NCBI RefSeq assembly: GCF_023715345.1
Contig: NZ_JAMBNY010000001.1
Span: 310,001-374,000 of the forward strand
DNA length: 64,000 nt
From: Paenibacillus camelliae
GTDB lineage: Bacteria; Bacillota; Bacilli; Paenibacillales; Paenibacillaceae
Direction of reading: 5' to 3'
Shown: positions 37,457 to 48,184 of the stretch, one piece after another
How the letters are laid out: each line of letters opens with the position of its first letter
How positions within the stretch are numbered: the first letter of the stretch is position 1
Notes under the pieces: generated by a model
Seen by the model: only the letters and a program-made list of their open reading frames with translations
The model's database searches: none
Told to the model about the DNA's origin: nothing
Made by a program: the position numbers and the translations under genes

Positions 37457-39040
37457 CTATTCATCTACTAGCCAGGTACGAAGCAAGTTGACAAATTCGT
37501 CAGGTTTGCGTTTGGCAAGTTGTTCAAGATTTTTGCGAGCTTGATTATCATTTTGCAGATTTTCAAGATCAATTGTTTCATAGGCAGGTCGTTCAGGAAT
37601 ATCTTCCACAACCATCTCATCTTCAAGCGCTTGAGCTTTACGGCGACGAAGCAATACAACAATTAACGCAATAATCGCTGCTAAAGCTAGTGCAGACAAG
37701 CCAATAATCCAAGCCATCGGAATTCCAGCTTCCTGAGCAACAGCAGTTTCTTCATCGAAGTTACGAGCTATTAACGTCACCTTTTGCTGAAGGTTTTCAT
37801 CACTTGTTAGGTCTTGGCCTGAATTAGCCAATTGACTACGTACAAAGCTTGCTAAGTAATTCGTAATCGCAGCTTGATCTGCATCACTTGCTAGCTCTGA
37901 AGCCTCAAAGCCGACACTGATCGAAAGATCCTTTACGACATACGCTTGCGATTCAATAATGTTATTAATACGATTTACATCATAGTTTCGAATGGTAGAG
38001 TTACTTTCGGATTCACTCTGGTCTCCATTTGATCCAGTTTGATAGGTCGGGATATCAGTTTCTCCTGTCCCGACAACGCCACTTGAGGCTTGTGAATTCG
38101 TACTGGAGCTTGATTCTAATTGTTCACTGATAATAATTCCATTATTGTTATTATTTTCTAGCGGCAACACAAGACTTTCCTGGCTTGATTTCTTATCGAA
38201 GTTCAAGCTACTTGAAATACTAACTACAATTTTATCAACGCCATAAATTTGACTTAAATATTGTTGAATCTGATTTTTAATCTCTTGCTCATATTTTCGT
38301 TGTATATTAAATTGCGTCTCAATAACGTTAGTTCCGCCATTGATTAAGTCGCTCGCTTCAGAAGAAATCAATTCTCCTAGCTGCTGACTTGAAATCGTAA
38401 TATCCTGTGTATCGATATTACCAACCGCTGCTTTTATCAAATTATAGTAGCCATCGATGTCCTTTTGCGATGGTCGATATCCGCTCGTAAAGGTTAGGAC
38501 TACAGCAGCAGAAGGCTTGTTTAGTTCCTCAGTCGTTAAAAACACACTTTCCTCTGGCATTGTTATGAGCACTTTAGAGCTTTCAATGCCATTTAAGTTA
38601 TTTAACAGCTTCTGAACCTCACCATTAATGGCGCTTTGTTTTTTCACGTTGAACTCATTTTCTGTCGTTCCAAGTGAGCTTGTCCCTATTCCAAATGTTT
38701 CAGCGAAGCCTAGCGATCCATTTTGGATTAAACCCTGAGATCCTACATCGATCTGAACTCGGGCAGCATCTTTCGCTGGAATAGAAATTTCTGATCCAGT
38801 AGCATTTAGCTTATATGGAATTCCTGCAGCATCCAAATGATTAATTACAGCTGCTGAATCCATCGTATCCAAATTTTTGAAAGCAACCTCATATTCAGTT
38901 CTAGTAAAAATAATTGTCATTAATACGATTGCTACAATCAGTCCAATACTCGATGCACTTAACCATATTTTCTGTTTATTACTCATTTGCTGAAAACTGG
39001 TTTTCACTTTGTTAACATATTGGGCTACTCTTTCGTTCAC
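37457..39040 (-). CDS. fliF: Flagellar MS-ring protein FliF
   Basis: The 527-residue protein forms the MS-ring, the base on which the flagellum is built. Two membrane helices lie around 25-45 and 440-465. The ring-building motifs between them include FKNLDTMDSAAVINHLDAAGIPYKL and YQISIP-type stretches. A Ser/Asn-rich loop lies around 290-345. The cytoplasmic C-terminus (LAKRKPDEFVNLLRTWLVDE) binds FliG. The start is GTG behind GAGGTG. Confidence 0.95.
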   Translation of the reverse strand: MNERVAQYVNKVKTSFQQMSNKQKIWLSASSIGLIVAIVLMTIIFTRTEYEVAFKNLDTMDSAAVINHLDAAGIPYKLNATGSEISIPAKDAARVQIDVGSQGLIQNGSLGFAETFGIGTSSLGTTENEFNVKKQSAINGEVQKLLNNLNGIESSKVLITMPEESVFLTTEELNKPSAAVVLTFTSGYRPSQKDIDGYYNLIKAAVGNIDTQDITISSQQLGELISSEASDLINGGTNVIETQFNIQRKYEQEIKNQIQQYLSQIYGVDKIVVSISSSLNFDKKSSQESLVLPLENNNNNGIIISEQLESSSSTNSQASSGVVGTGETDIPTYQTGSNGDQSESESNSTIRNYDVNRINNIIESQAYVVKDLSISVGFEASELASDADQAAITNYLASFVRSQLANSGQDLTSDENLQQKVTLIARNFDEETAVAQEAGIPMAWIIGLSALALAAIIALIVVLLRRRKAQALEDEMVVEDIPERPAYETIDLENLQNDNQARKNLEQLAKRKPDEFVNLLRTWLVDE

Positions 39041-39081
39041 GTCTTCACCTCATCCGCGTTCTATGCAGGTAACAAGTCATC

Positions 39082-39390
39082 CTAGATTTGGATTCTCATT
39101 ATTTCTTGATACGCTGCCACAACTTTATTGCGAATCTCTGAGGTTAGTTGCAAACTTAATTGAGATTGACTTGCTGCAATCAGTACTTCAGTAGCATCCA
39201 CTTGACCCGCTAAGTATAAATCATTCTTTTTATGAACGTCTGCTTCTAATGCAGAAACGTCATTTAGTGCGTTATTCAAATATTCTCCAAATGATTTAGT
39301 TATTTCTGATGTTGATGGTGATTTTTCAGTTTGACTTACATTAATTGTTTTCAGAGCATTGATAGCTTTAGTTGACACATGCTCGATCAT
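39082..39390 (-). CDS. fliE: Flagellar hook-basal body protein FliE
   Basis: The 102-residue protein joins the MS-ring to the rod. Its C-terminal half has the FliE signature DVHKKNDLYLAGQVDATEVLIAASQSQLSLQLTSEIRNKVVAAYQEIMRIQI. The N-terminal half is short and Ser/Thr-rich. The Shine-Dalgarno GGAGAGG is at long spacing from the ATG. The position between flgC and fliF is conserved. Confidence 0.93.
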   Translation of the reverse strand: MIEHVSTKAINALKTINVSQTEKSPSTSEITKSFGEYLNNALNDVSALEADVHKKNDLYLAGQVDATEVLIAASQSQLSLQLTSEIRNKVVAAYQEIMRIQI

Positions 39391-39415
39391 TTAGTGACTC
39401 AATCCTCTCCGTATT

Positions 39416-39874
39416 TTATTTCCCCAACTCCAATGCCTTTACAAACATAGATTTGGTAGCATTCAGTGCTGTTACATTCGATTCATAAGCCCGAACAGCT
39501 GCAATCATATCAACCATTTCTGTCGCGATATCAACATTAGGCATATGTACATAACCATCCGCATTCGCATCGGGATGCGATGGATTATATACCAACTTCG
39601 TTGGTGAGGAGTCTTCCATTATTTTAGCTACGCTGACTCCCTTTAATTTATTTGATTCATCTTTCCCATCTAACGCCTTATTAAATAGCTGAGAAAATGA
39701 TTGCTCATTTGAATTCATCACGACAAGCTTACGTTTATACGGGACATATTCCCCATTTACAAAATCTGCTCTAGTCGTTTCAGCATTTGCGATATTTGAT
39801 GAAATTACATCCATCCGCATTCTATTCGCTGTTAACGCAGAAGCACTAATATCGAAACCATTCGTAATCTTCAT
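39416..39874 (-). CDS. flgC: Flagellar basal-body rod protein FlgC
   Basis: The 152-residue proximal rod protein has the axial-protein N-terminus ISASALTANRMRMDVISSNIANAETT and the C-terminus VDMIAAVRAYESNVTALNATKSMFVKALELGK. Both helices fold together in the rod. It lies between flgB and fliE in the first part of the fla/che operon. Confidence 0.95.
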   Translation of the reverse strand: MKITNGFDISASALTANRMRMDVISSNIANAETTRADFVNGEYVPYKRKLVVMNSNEQSFSQLFNKALDGKDESNKLKGVSVAKIMEDSSPTKLVYNPSHPDANADGYVHMPNVDIATEMVDMIAAVRAYESNVTALNATKSMFVKALELGK

Positions 39875-39893
39875 GTATACTTACCTCCTGAAC

Positions 39894-40310
39894 CTATTTC
39901 GCTCCTGTAATTGCGATTCTCATCATAGAAAAATCGTGATTCAGCTGCTGAACATATAGGTTGTAATTTAATTGGTTTTTAGCTAGCAGTGCCATTTCTG
40001 CATCTAAATCGACATTATTCTTCGTCGTGTTGTTCATTGATGTCGATTGATCTGTAACAAGCTTAGCAGTTGGCAAGCCTAAATTACCTTTACCAATGGA
40101 GATATGCTTTTCATGGGTACGATTACCTTGGATTTTTTCGTTCGATTTACCCATTTGTTGGGCAATTAAGTCCTCAAAAACTAATTCGGAACGCTTAAAA
40201 TTAGGTGTTTCAGCATTTGCTATGTTATTGGATATCACACGTTGCCTAGCTTCAGCAGTAAAAAGGGCAGATTCCATACGCTGAAAAGAAGCGTTATTGA
40301 CAAGTTTCAC
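39894..40310 (-). CDS. flgB: Flagellar basal-body rod protein FlgB, first gene of fla/che operon
   Basis: The 138-residue rod protein has the conserved segment FTAEARQRVISNNIANAETPNFKRSELVFEDL and the C-terminal AEMALLAKNQLNYNLYVQQLNHDFSMMRIAITG. The start is GTG behind GAGAGTGG. It is the first gene of the operon of about 30 kb ending at sigD. A 217-base AT-rich gap separates it from the codY stop; this gap holds the codY terminator and presumably the operon promoter, which I cannot place with confidence. Confidence 0.94.
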   Translation of the reverse strand: MKLVNNASFQRMESALFTAEARQRVISNNIANAETPNFKRSELVFEDLIAQQMGKSNEKIQGNRTHEKHISIGKGNLGLPTAKLVTDQSTSMNNTTKNNVDLDAEMALLAKNQLNYNLYVQQLNHDFSMMRIAITGAK

Positions 40311-40464
40311 TAAGTTTCACCACTCTCTTTCATACTTGCTAATAGGAATTATTCAACACGAATCCACAAAATCCTTTATTTTTATACAGAAACATTAAAA
40401 AAATATAATAATAAGTCGAAACATATAACTACATTTTCTTTAATTCCAGCTAATTACACAATAA

Positions 40465-40500
40465 GAAAAAAGCCCTAACTTCTACAAGAGTTAGGGCTTT
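40465..40500 (-). terminator. Strong intrinsic terminator after codY
   Basis: AAAGCCCTAACT pairs with AGTTAGGGCTTT, a 12-bp perfect stem with an 8-base loop, followed by TTTCTT on the minus strand. It separates the hslVU-codY unit from the fla/che operon, which therefore needs its own promoter. Confidence 0.9.
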
Positions 40501-40527
40501 ATAACCACATTGAATATTTCCTTTTTA

Positions 40528-41298
40528 TTAAGCTTTATTCTTCTCAAGCTCTTGAAGCAACTGATGATTAAGTATTTTAATGTATGTGCCTTTCATGCCT
40601 AGAGACCTCGTCTCAATTACCCCTGCGCTTTCCAGCTTTCTCAGGGCATTTACGATGACAGAGCGTGTAATTCCTACTCGGTCAGCGATTTTGGAGGCAA
40701 CTAACAAGCCTTCCTTACCTTCAAGCTCCTCAAAAATATGCTCGACAGCTTCAAGCTCACTATAGGACAACGAGCCAATTGCAACCGATACTACCGCTCG
40801 GCTTCGCGCCTCTTGCTCAACCTCTTCCGTTCTTTCCCTTAAAATTTCCATTCCGACTATAGTACTACCGTACTCTGCCAGCACTAAATCGTCATCAGTC
40901 AAGCTTTCTGATTGGCGCATGAGGAGTAGAGAGCCTAATCGATCACCACCACCAATAATTGGTACTATAGCCATAGTTTCCATCATGCCTAATCTACTAA
41001 TGATGTCTGACTGCATCGCGGATGGAGTTAAATTTATGTTTGTTTCATCTATACGTAGCATCATATTGTTCATCTCGTTCGAGAAACGCAGTTCCTCTGT
41101 CTGTAAAGAACGTAAATAGTCATGTGCGTGAACATCTAGTGCTGCGCACCCTAATATTTTGCCACGACGACTTGTAACAAACACATTTGCTAATATAGTG
41201 GAGCTTAATACTTCTGCCATTTCTCTAAAGCTAACCGGCTTACCTGCAGCTCGCTGCAACAGTCGATTTAATGTTCGTGTTTTGCTCAATAGACTCAT
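40528..41298 (-). CDS. codY: GTP-sensing pleiotropic transcriptional repressor CodY
   Basis: CodY represses amino-acid, motility and competence genes when GTP and branched-chain amino acids are plentiful. The 256-residue protein begins [33 protein letters not shown] with the GAF sensor domain. It ends in a winged helix-turn-helix with [27 protein letters not shown]. It follows hslU and precedes the fla/che operon, exactly as in B. subtilis. Confidence 0.97.
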   Translation of the reverse strand: MSLLSKTRTLNRLLQRAAGKPVSFREMAEVLSSTILANVFVTSRRGKILGCAALDVHAHDYLRSLQTEELRFSNEMNNMMLRIDETNINLTPSAMQSDIISRLGMMETMAIVPIIGGGDRLGSLLLMRQSESLTDDDLVLAEYGSTIVGMEILRERTEEVEQEARSRAVVSVAIGSLSYSELEAVEHIFEELEGKEGLLVASKIADRVGITRSVIVNALRKLESAGVIETRSLGMKGTYIKILNHQLLQELEKNKA

Positions 41299-41326
41299 TA
41301 CGAAGTGCCTCCTAAAACTGTTCCTG

Positions 41327-42730
41327 CTACAATATATATTGACTTAGATCTCGATCTTTAGCAATACCTCCCAGTTTAGCTTTTACGTATTCAGGAGTAA
41401 TCGTCATATGCTCCAGCGTAAGCTCAGGGGCTTCAAAGGAAAGATCCTCAAGCAGCTTCTCGAGAATTGTATGCAAACGTCTCGCTCCAATGTTCTCCAT
41501 ATTACGGTTGACCTCAGCCGCGATGGCTGCGAGCTCTCTAATCGCTTCCTCTGAAAATTCAATGGTTATGCCTTCTGTTTCAAGTAACGCCGTATACTGC
41601 TTCGTCAGTGCATTTTGGGGCTCTGTTAAAATACTTACAAAGTCATCTTCAGAAAGAGATGTAAGTTCAACACGAATTGGAAAGCGCCCTTGAAGTTCAG
41701 GTATAAGATCAGACGGCTTAGCAATGTGGAATGCACCTGCCGCTACAAAAAGTATGTAGTCGGTTTTAACAGGGCCATACTTCGTTATAACCGTCGAGCC
41801 TTCGACAATCGGCAAAATGTCACGCTGCACACCCTCACGCGACACATCCGGTCCTGAGCCGCGAGAAGGGGCAGCGATTTTATCAATCTCATCGATGAAG
41901 ATGATACCGCTTTGCTCAGCGCGTACAACGGATTCAGCGATAACTTCGTCCATATCGATCAATTTATTCGCCTCCTGCTGAGTAAGCACTTTTCTAGCTT
42001 CCTTCACAGGCAGACTTCTCTTTCTAGGCTTTTTAGGCATCAATGATCCTAGCAGGTCCTGCATGTTCATTCCCATACTATCCATGCCTTGACCGCCTGC
42101 TAGCATATCCATCATCGATGGCGAGTTATCCTCTACTTCGATTTGTATCTTTTCATTTTCTAGCTTTCCTGCTGCTAAATCTTCACGAACCTTAGCTCTT
42201 CGTTCATGTAGTCCTTGATCTACGGCGGAGTCCTTTTCATCATCTTGCTCTGACTGCATATTGCCAAACAACATTTCGAATGGGTTTTTATTCGACTTCT
42301 GCTTTACCTGTGCTGGTGCTAGCAAATCAACAATGCGCTCATTTGCAAGCTTTTCAGCTTCGTCCTGCACATAGACGACCTTTTCAGCTTTAACCATTCG
42401 AATAGCAGTCTCAACCAGGTCTCTAACCATGGACTCTACGTCACGACCAACGTAGCCGACTTCCGTAAATTTTGTTGCTTCAACCTTAACGAATGGTGCT
42501 TTAACTAGCTTTGCTAGACGTCTAGCAATTTCCGTTTTACCGACACCTGTTGGACCGATCATAAGAATATTTTTAGGAACGATCTCATCACGTAAGCTTT
42601 CATCAAGATTACTTCTACGATAGCGATTGCGCAGCGCAACAGCTACAGAACGTTTTGCTTCTTTTTGACCTACAATATATTTATCAAGCTCTGCAACGAT
42701 TTCTCGCGGTGTTAATGCCTTGTTATTCAT
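41327..42730 (-). CDS. hslU: ATP-dependent protease ATPase subunit HslU (ClpY)
   Basis: This AAA+ unfoldase partners with the HslV protease. The 467-residue protein shows Walker [10 protein letters not shown] (59-67), [26 protein letters not shown], Walker [13 protein letters not shown], and [17 protein letters not shown]. The C-terminal tail DLSQYIL is the part that inserts into HslV. The inserted I-domain is acidic and Met/Gly-rich around 185-235. I chose the ATG with the better Shine-Dalgarno spacing, two codons after the first ATG. Confidence 0.96.
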   Translation of the reverse strand: MNNKALTPREIVAELDKYIVGQKEAKRSVAVALRNRYRRSNLDESLRDEIVPKNILMIGPTGVGKTEIARRLAKLVKAPFVKVEATKFTEVGYVGRDVESMVRDLVETAIRMVKAEKVVYVQDEAEKLANERIVDLLAPAQVKQKSNKNPFEMLFGNMQSEQDDEKDSAVDQGLHERRAKVREDLAAGKLENEKIQIEVEDNSPSMMDMLAGGQGMDSMGMNMQDLLGSLMPKKPRKRSLPVKEARKVLTQQEANKLIDMDEVIAESVVRAEQSGIIFIDEIDKIAAPSRGSGPDVSREGVQRDILPIVEGSTVITKYGPVKTDYILFVAAGAFHIAKPSDLIPELQGRFPIRVELTSLSEDDFVSILTEPQNALTKQYTALLETEGITIEFSEEAIRELAAIAAEVNRNMENIGARRLHTILEKLLEDLSFEAPELTLEHMTITPEYVKAKLGGIAKDRDLSQYIL

Positions 42731-42755
42731 ACACATCCCCCCACTTTCGATAAGA

Positions 42756-43298
42756 TCAGATTTCTTCCACTATAATGTTATGGTTCGTATATACACAAAT
42801 TTCTGCAGCAATATCTAGCGCACCTCTTGCCATATCCTTTGCTTCCAGATCTGTTGCATGACGCTTCAAAGCACGTGCAGCTGCAAGCGCAAAACTTCCT
42901 CCAGAACCAATAGCAATTACATCATCATCTGGCTCGATAATTTCTCCGTTTCCAGATATAAGCAGCATGCCTGACTTATCCATTACAATCATCATCGCTT
43001 CAAGCTTACGGAGTACACGATCGGAGCGCCACTCCTTAGCCAGCTCAACAGCAGCCCGTTGTAGGTTACCATGATGCTCTTCCAGCTTCGCTTCGAATTT
43101 TTCAAATAACGTAATGGCGTCTGCTACTGATCCTGCAAATCCAGCGACAACCTGTCCACGATATAAGCGTCGAACCTTTTTAGCTGTTCCTTTCATAACC
43201 ATTGAATTTCCAAAGGTTACCTGTCCATCGCCGGCAATCGCTCCCTTGCCGTTATGTCTGACTGCACAAATTGTTGTGGCGTGAAATTGCATCTCCAT
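42756..43298 (-). CDS. hslV: ATP-dependent protease catalytic subunit HslV (ClpQ)
   Basis: This proteasome-like N-terminal nucleophile peptidase has 180 residues. The conserved core is [23 protein letters not shown] and [20 protein letters not shown]. Seven residues (MEMQFHA) precede the TT pair, so the first Thr would be exposed only after removal of a propeptide. Bacillus ClpQ also has an N-terminal extension. It sits in front of hslU and codY; no xerC/codV lies upstream. Confidence 0.95.
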   Translation of the reverse strand: MEMQFHATTICAVRHNGKGAIAGDGQVTFGNSMVMKGTAKKVRRLYRGQVVAGFAGSVADAITLFEKFEAKLEEHHGNLQRAAVELAKEWRSDRVLRKLEAMMIVMDKSGMLLISGNGEIIEPDDDVIAIGSGGSFALAAARALKRHATDLEAKDMARGALDIAAEICVYTNHNIIVEEI

Positions 43299-43360
43299 CG
43301 TTCGTTTTCCCTCCTAATTAGTTGTTATCTTCAATAAGCACACTACAAATAGATAACAAA

Positions 43361-44674
43361 TTATACATGTTGCTGTTTAAATTGCTCGATTTGCGCCAAT
43401 GCTCGATTAGCAATAGCTTCATTTTTTTCCTTCTTATTTCGAATTTTATTCTCAAGAGGTGGAAAAAGACCGAAGTTTGCGTTCATCGGCTGAAAATGTT
43501 TAAAGTCAGCAGTCGTAATATAATGAGCCATGCTTCCCAGTGCTGTTTCCTTAGGCACTTCAACTAACGCTTCACCCTTAGCAAGCTTAGCAGCGTTGAT
43601 GCCAGCAATTAAGCCTGATGCAGCAGATTCAACATAGCCTTCTACCCCAGTCATCTGGCCAGCAAAAAATAAATTCTCACGTTTCTTTGTTTGATAAGTC
43701 GCCTTTAATAGGCTTGGCGAGTTAATGAACGTGTTGCGGTGCATAACACCGTAGCGAACAAACTCTGCGTTTTCAAGCCCAGGAATCATCTGGAATACTC
43801 TTTTCTGCTCTCCCCACTTCAAATGCGTTTGGAAGCCTACCATATTATATAGCGTTCCAGCAGCATTATCCTGTCTTAACTGAATCACGGCGTGAGGGAT
43901 TTTTCCTGTGTGCGGATTAACGAGACCAACTGGCTTCATAGGGCCAAACAGTATCGTTTGTTTCCCGCGAGTAGCCATTACCTCGATCGGCATACAGCCC
44001 TCAAAGTAAATCTCTTTTTCGAATTCTTTTAGCTGCGCCACCTCTGCTGTAATTAACGCATCGTAAAATGCATTGAATTCTTCTTCAGTCATCGGACAGT
44101 TCAGATAAGCGGCTTCGCCTTTATCGTAGCGTGAAGCTAAGTATACTTTGCTCATATCGATAGAATCTTTTTCGATTATCGGCGCTGCTGCATCATAGAA
44201 GTAGAAATACTCTTCACCAAGTAGGCCTTTAATCTCATTAGATAATGCTTCCGCAGTCAGTGGGCCCGTTGCAATGACGACGATGCCATCCTCAGGTATT
44301 TTAGTCACTTCTTCATTTTTAACTTCAATTAACGGATGATTGCGCAGGCGGTTAGTCACTTCAGCTGAAAAGCCTTCACGATCTACCGCTAATGCACCGC
44401 CAGCAGGAACCGCATGCTGATCTGCACTGCTAATAATAATTGAATCAAGAATACGCATTTCTTCCTTAAGTACGCCGACCGCATTCGTCAGCCCGTTTGC
44501 TCTTAAGCTATTACTGCATACAAGCTCAGCAAATTGATTGGTGTGATGAGCAGGCGTTTTTGTTACTGGTCTCATTTCGTAGAGTACGACCTCTACCCCT
44601 TGATTTGCGATTTGCCATGCTGCTTCACTGCCTGCTAAACCCGCTCCAATGACGGTAACCTTTTGTTTATTCAA
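43361..44674 (-). CDS. trmFO: Methylenetetrahydrofolate-tRNA-(uracil-54-C5)-methyltransferase TrmFO
   Basis: This FAD- and folate-dependent enzyme makes m5U54 in tRNA in many Firmicutes. The protein begins [25 protein letters not shown], the FAD-binding fold, and continues [31 protein letters not shown] and [12 protein letters not shown] chose the TTG in front of NKQKV, with GAGGAG upstream, giving 437 residues. The ATG six codons earlier is possible. It lies between topA and hslV. Confidence 0.93.
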   Translation of the reverse strand: MNKQKVTVIGAGLAGSEAAWQIANQGVEVVLYEMRPVTKTPAHHTNQFAELVCSNSLRANGLTNAVGVLKEEMRILDSIIISSADQHAVPAGGALAVDREGFSAEVTNRLRNHPLIEVKNEEVTKIPEDGIVVIATGPLTAEALSNEIKGLLGEEYFYFYDAAAPIIEKDSIDMSKVYLASRYDKGEAAYLNCPMTEEEFNAFYDALITAEVAQLKEFEKEIYFEGCMPIEVMATRGKQTILFGPMKPVGLVNPHTGKIPHAVIQLRQDNAAGTLYNMVGFQTHLKWGEQKRVFQMIPGLENAEFVRYGVMHRNTFINSPSLLKATYQTKKRENLFFAGQMTGVEGYVESAASGLIAGINAAKLAKGEALVEVPKETALGSMAHYITTADFKHFQPMNANFGLFPPLENKIRNKKEKNEAIANRALAQIEQFKQQHV

Positions 44675-44717
44675 TGACTTCCATCTCCTCATCTGACTTT
44701 ACGTATAGAAAGACAAT

Positions 44718-44738
44718 ATCCTCCCAGGTAGGGAGGAT
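44718..44738 (-). terminator. Hairpin between topA and trmFO
   Basis: ATCCTCCC pairs perfectly with GGGAGGAT around TACCT on the minus strand, followed by ATTGTCTTTC. The U-tract is poor, so this is probably an attenuator or a processing/stabilising structure rather than a full terminator. Confidence 0.4.
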
Positions 44739-44759
44739 GATTCGTCGTATTAGCTGTTA

Positions 44760-46850
44760 TTAATCCTCGTGCTCTTCCACGATTTCTTCCGTAAAATCGC
44801 AACCTGTACATTGTAATCTTGCACCGTTGCGATTACGTTTTTCTACTAATGTCTGATCACAATTCGGACATTTTCTGTTCGTAGGCTTATCCCATGACAC
44901 ATAATCGCATTCAGGATACGTATCGCAGCCATAAAAAATTCTACCTTTTTTGCTACGACGCTCTACAATATGTCCTTTGTTACATTTCGGACACACAACG
45001 CCAATCTCTTTTACGATCGGTTTTGTATTCCGGCAATCTGGAAAGCCTGAGCAAGCAAGAAATCTTCCAAATCTCCCCATTTTGTAGACAAGAGGCTTGC
45101 CACACTTTTCACAAAGCTCATCAGACACTTCGTCTTGAATTTCGATTTCCTTCATTTCTTCTTCAGCAACCTGAAGTCGCTTTTCAAAGGTTTCGTAAAA
45201 ATCACTCAATACTTTAACCCAGTCCTCTGTTCCTTCTTCTACATGGTCTAGATTATCTTCCATATTTGCTGTGAATTCTACATTTAGAATTTCCGGGAAA
45301 AACTCTTCCATTAATTGATTAATTAATTCTCCGAGCTCAGTAGGGAAAAACTTTTTCTCTTCAAGCGCAACATAGCCACGTTTCTGTACCGTCTCTAGCG
45401 TTGGAGCGTACGTACTTGGTCTGCCTATTCCAAGCTCCTCAAGTGCTCTAACTAGCCTTGCTTCTGTATAGCGCGGTGGCGGCTGAGTGAAATGCTGCTT
45501 CGGATCAATATCTGCAGGCGATAGCTTCTCATCTTTTTCTAATGCTGGTAAGAAGGTGTATTCCTCAACAGTCCCATCATCATTACCTTCTACATAGACC
45601 TTCATGAAGCCGGCAAATTTAATTTTAGAGCCTGTAGAGCGGAAGGTTGCCTCTCCAACTTTAAAATCTACAGTCATTGTATCCAGTACAGCTGAAGACA
45701 TTTGACTGGAAGCAAAACGGTCCCAAATTAATTTGTATAGACGGAACTGATCACGAGATAAGAAGGGCTTCATCGTTTCAGGGTCGCGATAAATAGAAGT
45801 TGGTCGAATCGCTTCATGCGCGTCTTGTGCACCGCTGTTCTTCTTCGTATATTGTCTAGCTTCTGCCGGAATATAGTCTGCACCATACTTCTCAGTCACA
45901 TAGGTTCGAGCTTCTTCTTGTGCTACAGGTGAAATACGCGTCGAGTCCGTTCTCATATAAGTAATTAGACCGACTGTACCCTCCTTGCCAAGCTCAACCC
46001 CTTCATAGAGCTGCTGCGCTACCGACATCGTCTTCGACGCTCTGAATCCAAGCTTTCTTGCTGCTTCCTGCTGCAGCGAGCTCGTAATAAATGGTGGAGA
46101 GGGATGACGAAGTCTTTCTTTCTCCTTCACCTCTGCTACCGTAAAGCTTTCATTCTTTATGAAGCTTAATACTTCATTGACTTCGGCTTCATTGTTTAAT
46201 TCTTTTTTCTTTCCATTTAATCCGTAGAACTTTGCATCGAATGATTGACCACGATGCTCCAGCTTCGCCGTAATGGACCAATATTCCTCCGGTACGAACG
46301 CATCGATTTCATTTTCACGATCAATGATGAGCTTCACGGTAACAGACTGTACACGTCCAGCTGACAAGCCCTTTTTTACTTTCTTCCATAATAGAGGACT
46401 TATTTTATAACCGACGAAGCGGTCAAGTATACGTCTTGCTTGTTGAGCATTTACAAGATCCATATTTATTTGTCTAGGTGTCTTGAATGCTTCCTTTACT
46501 GCTTGCTTTGTAATTTCATTAAATACGACGCGACACGGCTCTGTACCATCAACCTCAAGATAATGAGCAAGATGCCATGCAATCGCTTCTCCTTCGCGAT
46601 CGGGGTCGGCCGCTAGATAAACACGTTTAACTTTTTTACTTGCATCCTTTAGTTCTTTAAGTATCGACCCTTTCCCGCGGATCGTTATATACTTTGGACT
46701 AAAATTATTTTCCACATCAACACCAAATTGACTTTTAGGTAAATCACGTATATGTCCCATGGACGCTTTCACAATATATTTGCTACCTAAATATTTACCA
46801 ATCGTTTTGGCTTTGGCGGGTGATTCTACTATTACTAACGAATCTGCCAT
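44760..46850 (-). CDS. topA: DNA topoisomerase I
   Basis: This type IA enzyme relaxes negative supercoils. The 696-residue protein starts [22 protein letters not shown] (Toprim domain, with [16 protein letters not shown]). The active-site Tyr lies in [14 protein letters not shown] near residue 300. The C-terminus carries three Cys4-type zinc ribbons (CEKCGKPLV..., [10 protein letters not shown]..., CPNCDQTLV...). I chose the ATG behind AGAGGAGG. It lies between dprA and trmFO as in Bacillus. Confidence 0.97.
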   Translation of the reverse strand: MADSLVIVESPAKAKTIGKYLGSKYIVKASMGHIRDLPKSQFGVDVENNFSPKYITIRGKGSILKELKDASKKVKRVYLAADPDREGEAIAWHLAHYLEVDGTEPCRVVFNEITKQAVKEAFKTPRQINMDLVNAQQARRILDRFVGYKISPLLWKKVKKGLSAGRVQSVTVKLIIDRENEIDAFVPEEYWSITAKLEHRGQSFDAKFYGLNGKKKELNNEAEVNEVLSFIKNESFTVAEVKEKERLRHPSPPFITSSLQQEAARKLGFRASKTMSVAQQLYEGVELGKEGTVGLITYMRTDSTRISPVAQEEARTYVTEKYGADYIPAEARQYTKKNSGAQDAHEAIRPTSIYRDPETMKPFLSRDQFRLYKLIWDRFASSQMSSAVLDTMTVDFKVGEATFRSTGSKIKFAGFMKVYVEGNDDGTVEEYTFLPALEKDEKLSPADIDPKQHFTQPPPRYTEARLVRALEELGIGRPSTYAPTLETVQKRGYVALEEKKFFPTELGELINQLMEEFFPEILNVEFTANMEDNLDHVEEGTEDWVKVLSDFYETFEKRLQVAEEEMKEIEIQDEVSDELCEKCGKPLVYKMGRFGRFLACSGFPDCRNTKPIVKEIGVVCPKCNKGHIVERRSKKGRIFYGCDTYPECDYVSWDKPTNRKCPNCDQTLVEKRNRNGARLQCTGCDFTEEIVEEHED

Positions 46851-46875
46851 TCGAGGTGCCTCCTCTTGAAACAAG

Positions 46876-48000
46876 TTACAATGCGTGATATATCGATCCA
46901 GGCTGTAGCTCTATGATTTGTTTTATACATAAATTTAGCAGAAGAACATTCAAATGTCCAAACGGGATTAATGTGTGTTCATGAATTTCGTTTATCGAGC
47001 GGGGCTGTTCTGTAATAAATGTATAGATCATTTGTTCTTCATCAGATAATATAAGATTCTGTTGTCGAACGCCCTGTTCTTCATTCAAGGAATTTTCATT
47101 ACGGTTCACATTCTCGTTCAACCATGGTAGCTCTTCAAACAGCTGCTGTGAGGACAATAGCATTCTAGCATATCCTTTCTCAATAAGAAAGTTTGGTCCT
47201 TCACTTTTGTTAGAAAAAATCGAGCCTGGTACTGCAAATAATTCTCGGTCCATATCCATTGCATGTCTAGCTGTAATCATGGAACCACTTTTTTTCTCAC
47301 CTTCAATAATGATCGTTGCACAGCTTAAGCCAGCAATTATTCGATTGCGTTGATGAAACTGTCCTGGATGTATAGGAGAGCTTAACATGCTCTCAGATAG
47401 AAGCAGCCCTTCACTTGCTAGCTGCTCATATAATGCATAATTGTTTGCTGGATAGCATTGATTAATCGCGCTAGGCAGCACTGCAATTGTACTCGCGTGG
47501 TGAACGGCAGCGTGCTTATGAGCAATCGTATCAATACCGTTGGCGAAGCCACTTACGATGGAGATGCCTGCTTCTGCGAACTGTTCACTAAACTGCTTCG
47601 TACATCGTATGCCATAGGAAGTCGGATATCTAGTACCAACAATCGCAATAGCATCACGCTTCAGCAGCTCTAACCGCCCTTTTACAAATATAACCCATGG
47701 CGGCTGCGCAATATGCTTTAACCGCTCAGGATAATGATCATCCCAGATTGAGATGGAGTGAAAAGGCTGCTTGGCTTCTCTTTCGAGTAATTCATCGATA
47801 CTAGGCTGAACATAGTCTAGTTGAAATTGACAGAGACGCTGAGCATGCTTCTTCTGGAAGCCAAGCTCCTGAAGCTGCTCCTCTGACCAATGATTAGACA
47901 TTAATATATCGTGCTTCAGCATACGTTCTACACTGTGCCAGCCTATTCCTTCAAGCTTCATAAGCTCAATAACATAGTGCTTTAACTGTAGTTTATCCAT
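46876..48000 (-). CDS. dprA: DNA-processing protein DprA (Smf)
   Basis: DprA protects incoming single-stranded DNA and loads RecA during natural transformation. The 374-residue protein has an N-terminal SAM-like helical region, then the Rossmann fold: [38 protein letters not shown], and [17 protein letters not shown] winged-helix-like C-terminus follows ([22 protein letters not shown]). I chose the ATG behind GAGGGTG. The segment [12 protein letters not shown] lacks the usual Gly residues at that turn. It lies between sucD and topA as in Bacillus. Confidence 0.94.
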   Translation of the reverse strand: MDKLQLKHYVIELMKLEGIGWHSVERMLKHDILMSNHWSEEQLQELGFQKKHAQRLCQFQLDYVQPSIDELLEREAKQPFHSISIWDDHYPERLKHIAQPPWVIFVKGRLELLKRDAIAIVGTRYPTSYGIRCTKQFSEQFAEAGISIVSGFANGIDTIAHKHAAVHHASTIAVLPSAINQCYPANNYALYEQLASEGLLLSESMLSSPIHPGQFHQRNRIIAGLSCATIIIEGEKKSGSMITARHAMDMDRELFAVPGSIFSNKSEGPNFLIEKGYARMLLSSQQLFEELPWLNENVNRNENSLNEEQGVRQQNLILSDEEQMIYTFITEQPRSINEIHEHTLIPFGHLNVLLLNLCIKQIIELQPGSIYHAL

Positions 48001-48042
48001 GGATTCACCCTCATAAGGAGCAAATCTTGCAAACACCTCTTC

Positions 48043-48109
48043 ATTGTGCCTTATTTATATTAGTAATTGCAAGTATTGCTCTAGAATTAGATTAAATTTT
48101 CTAACAAAT
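48043..48109 (-). promoter_or_regulatory. Candidate dprA promoter with a CodY-like box just upstream
   Basis: On the minus strand TTGCAA, 18 bases, CACAAT lies about 45 bases before the dprA start. Upstream of the -35, positions 48095-48109 match 12 of 15 bases of the CodY consensus AATTTTCWGAAAATT (read on the plus strand). Both are weak single-site calls. CodY control of a competence gene would make biological sense but is inference. Confidence 0.3.
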
Positions 48110-48122
48110 TAGACAAATAGAT

Positions 48123-48164
48123 AAAAAAGAAGCCTTATCTCCGTTAACAGAGATAAGGCTTCTT
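48123..48164 (-). terminator. Strong intrinsic terminator after sucD
   Basis: AAGAAGCCTTATCTC pairs perfectly with GAGATAAGGCTTCTT (15 bp) around an 8-base loop, followed by TTTTAT on the minus strand. It ends the sucCD unit, so dprA-topA must have a separate promoter. Confidence 0.92.
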
Positions 48165-48184
48165 GCCTATCATACCCTATACAT

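Noticed and set aside
40432..40446. CodY-like box upstream of flgB
   Set aside because: Only 10 of 15 consensus matches in an AT-rich gap; B. subtilis fla/che is CodY-regulated, but this site is too weak to claim.
40311..40464. Promoter of the fla/che operon
   Set aside because: Several AT-rich hexamers exist (for example TATAAA near 40380) but none has both boxes at good spacing, so no specific site is called.
47440..47475. [12 protein letters not shown] in DprA as a broken active site
   Set aside because: The residues at this turn vary among DprA proteins, and the remaining Rossmann motifs are intact, so it is not evidence of inactivation.
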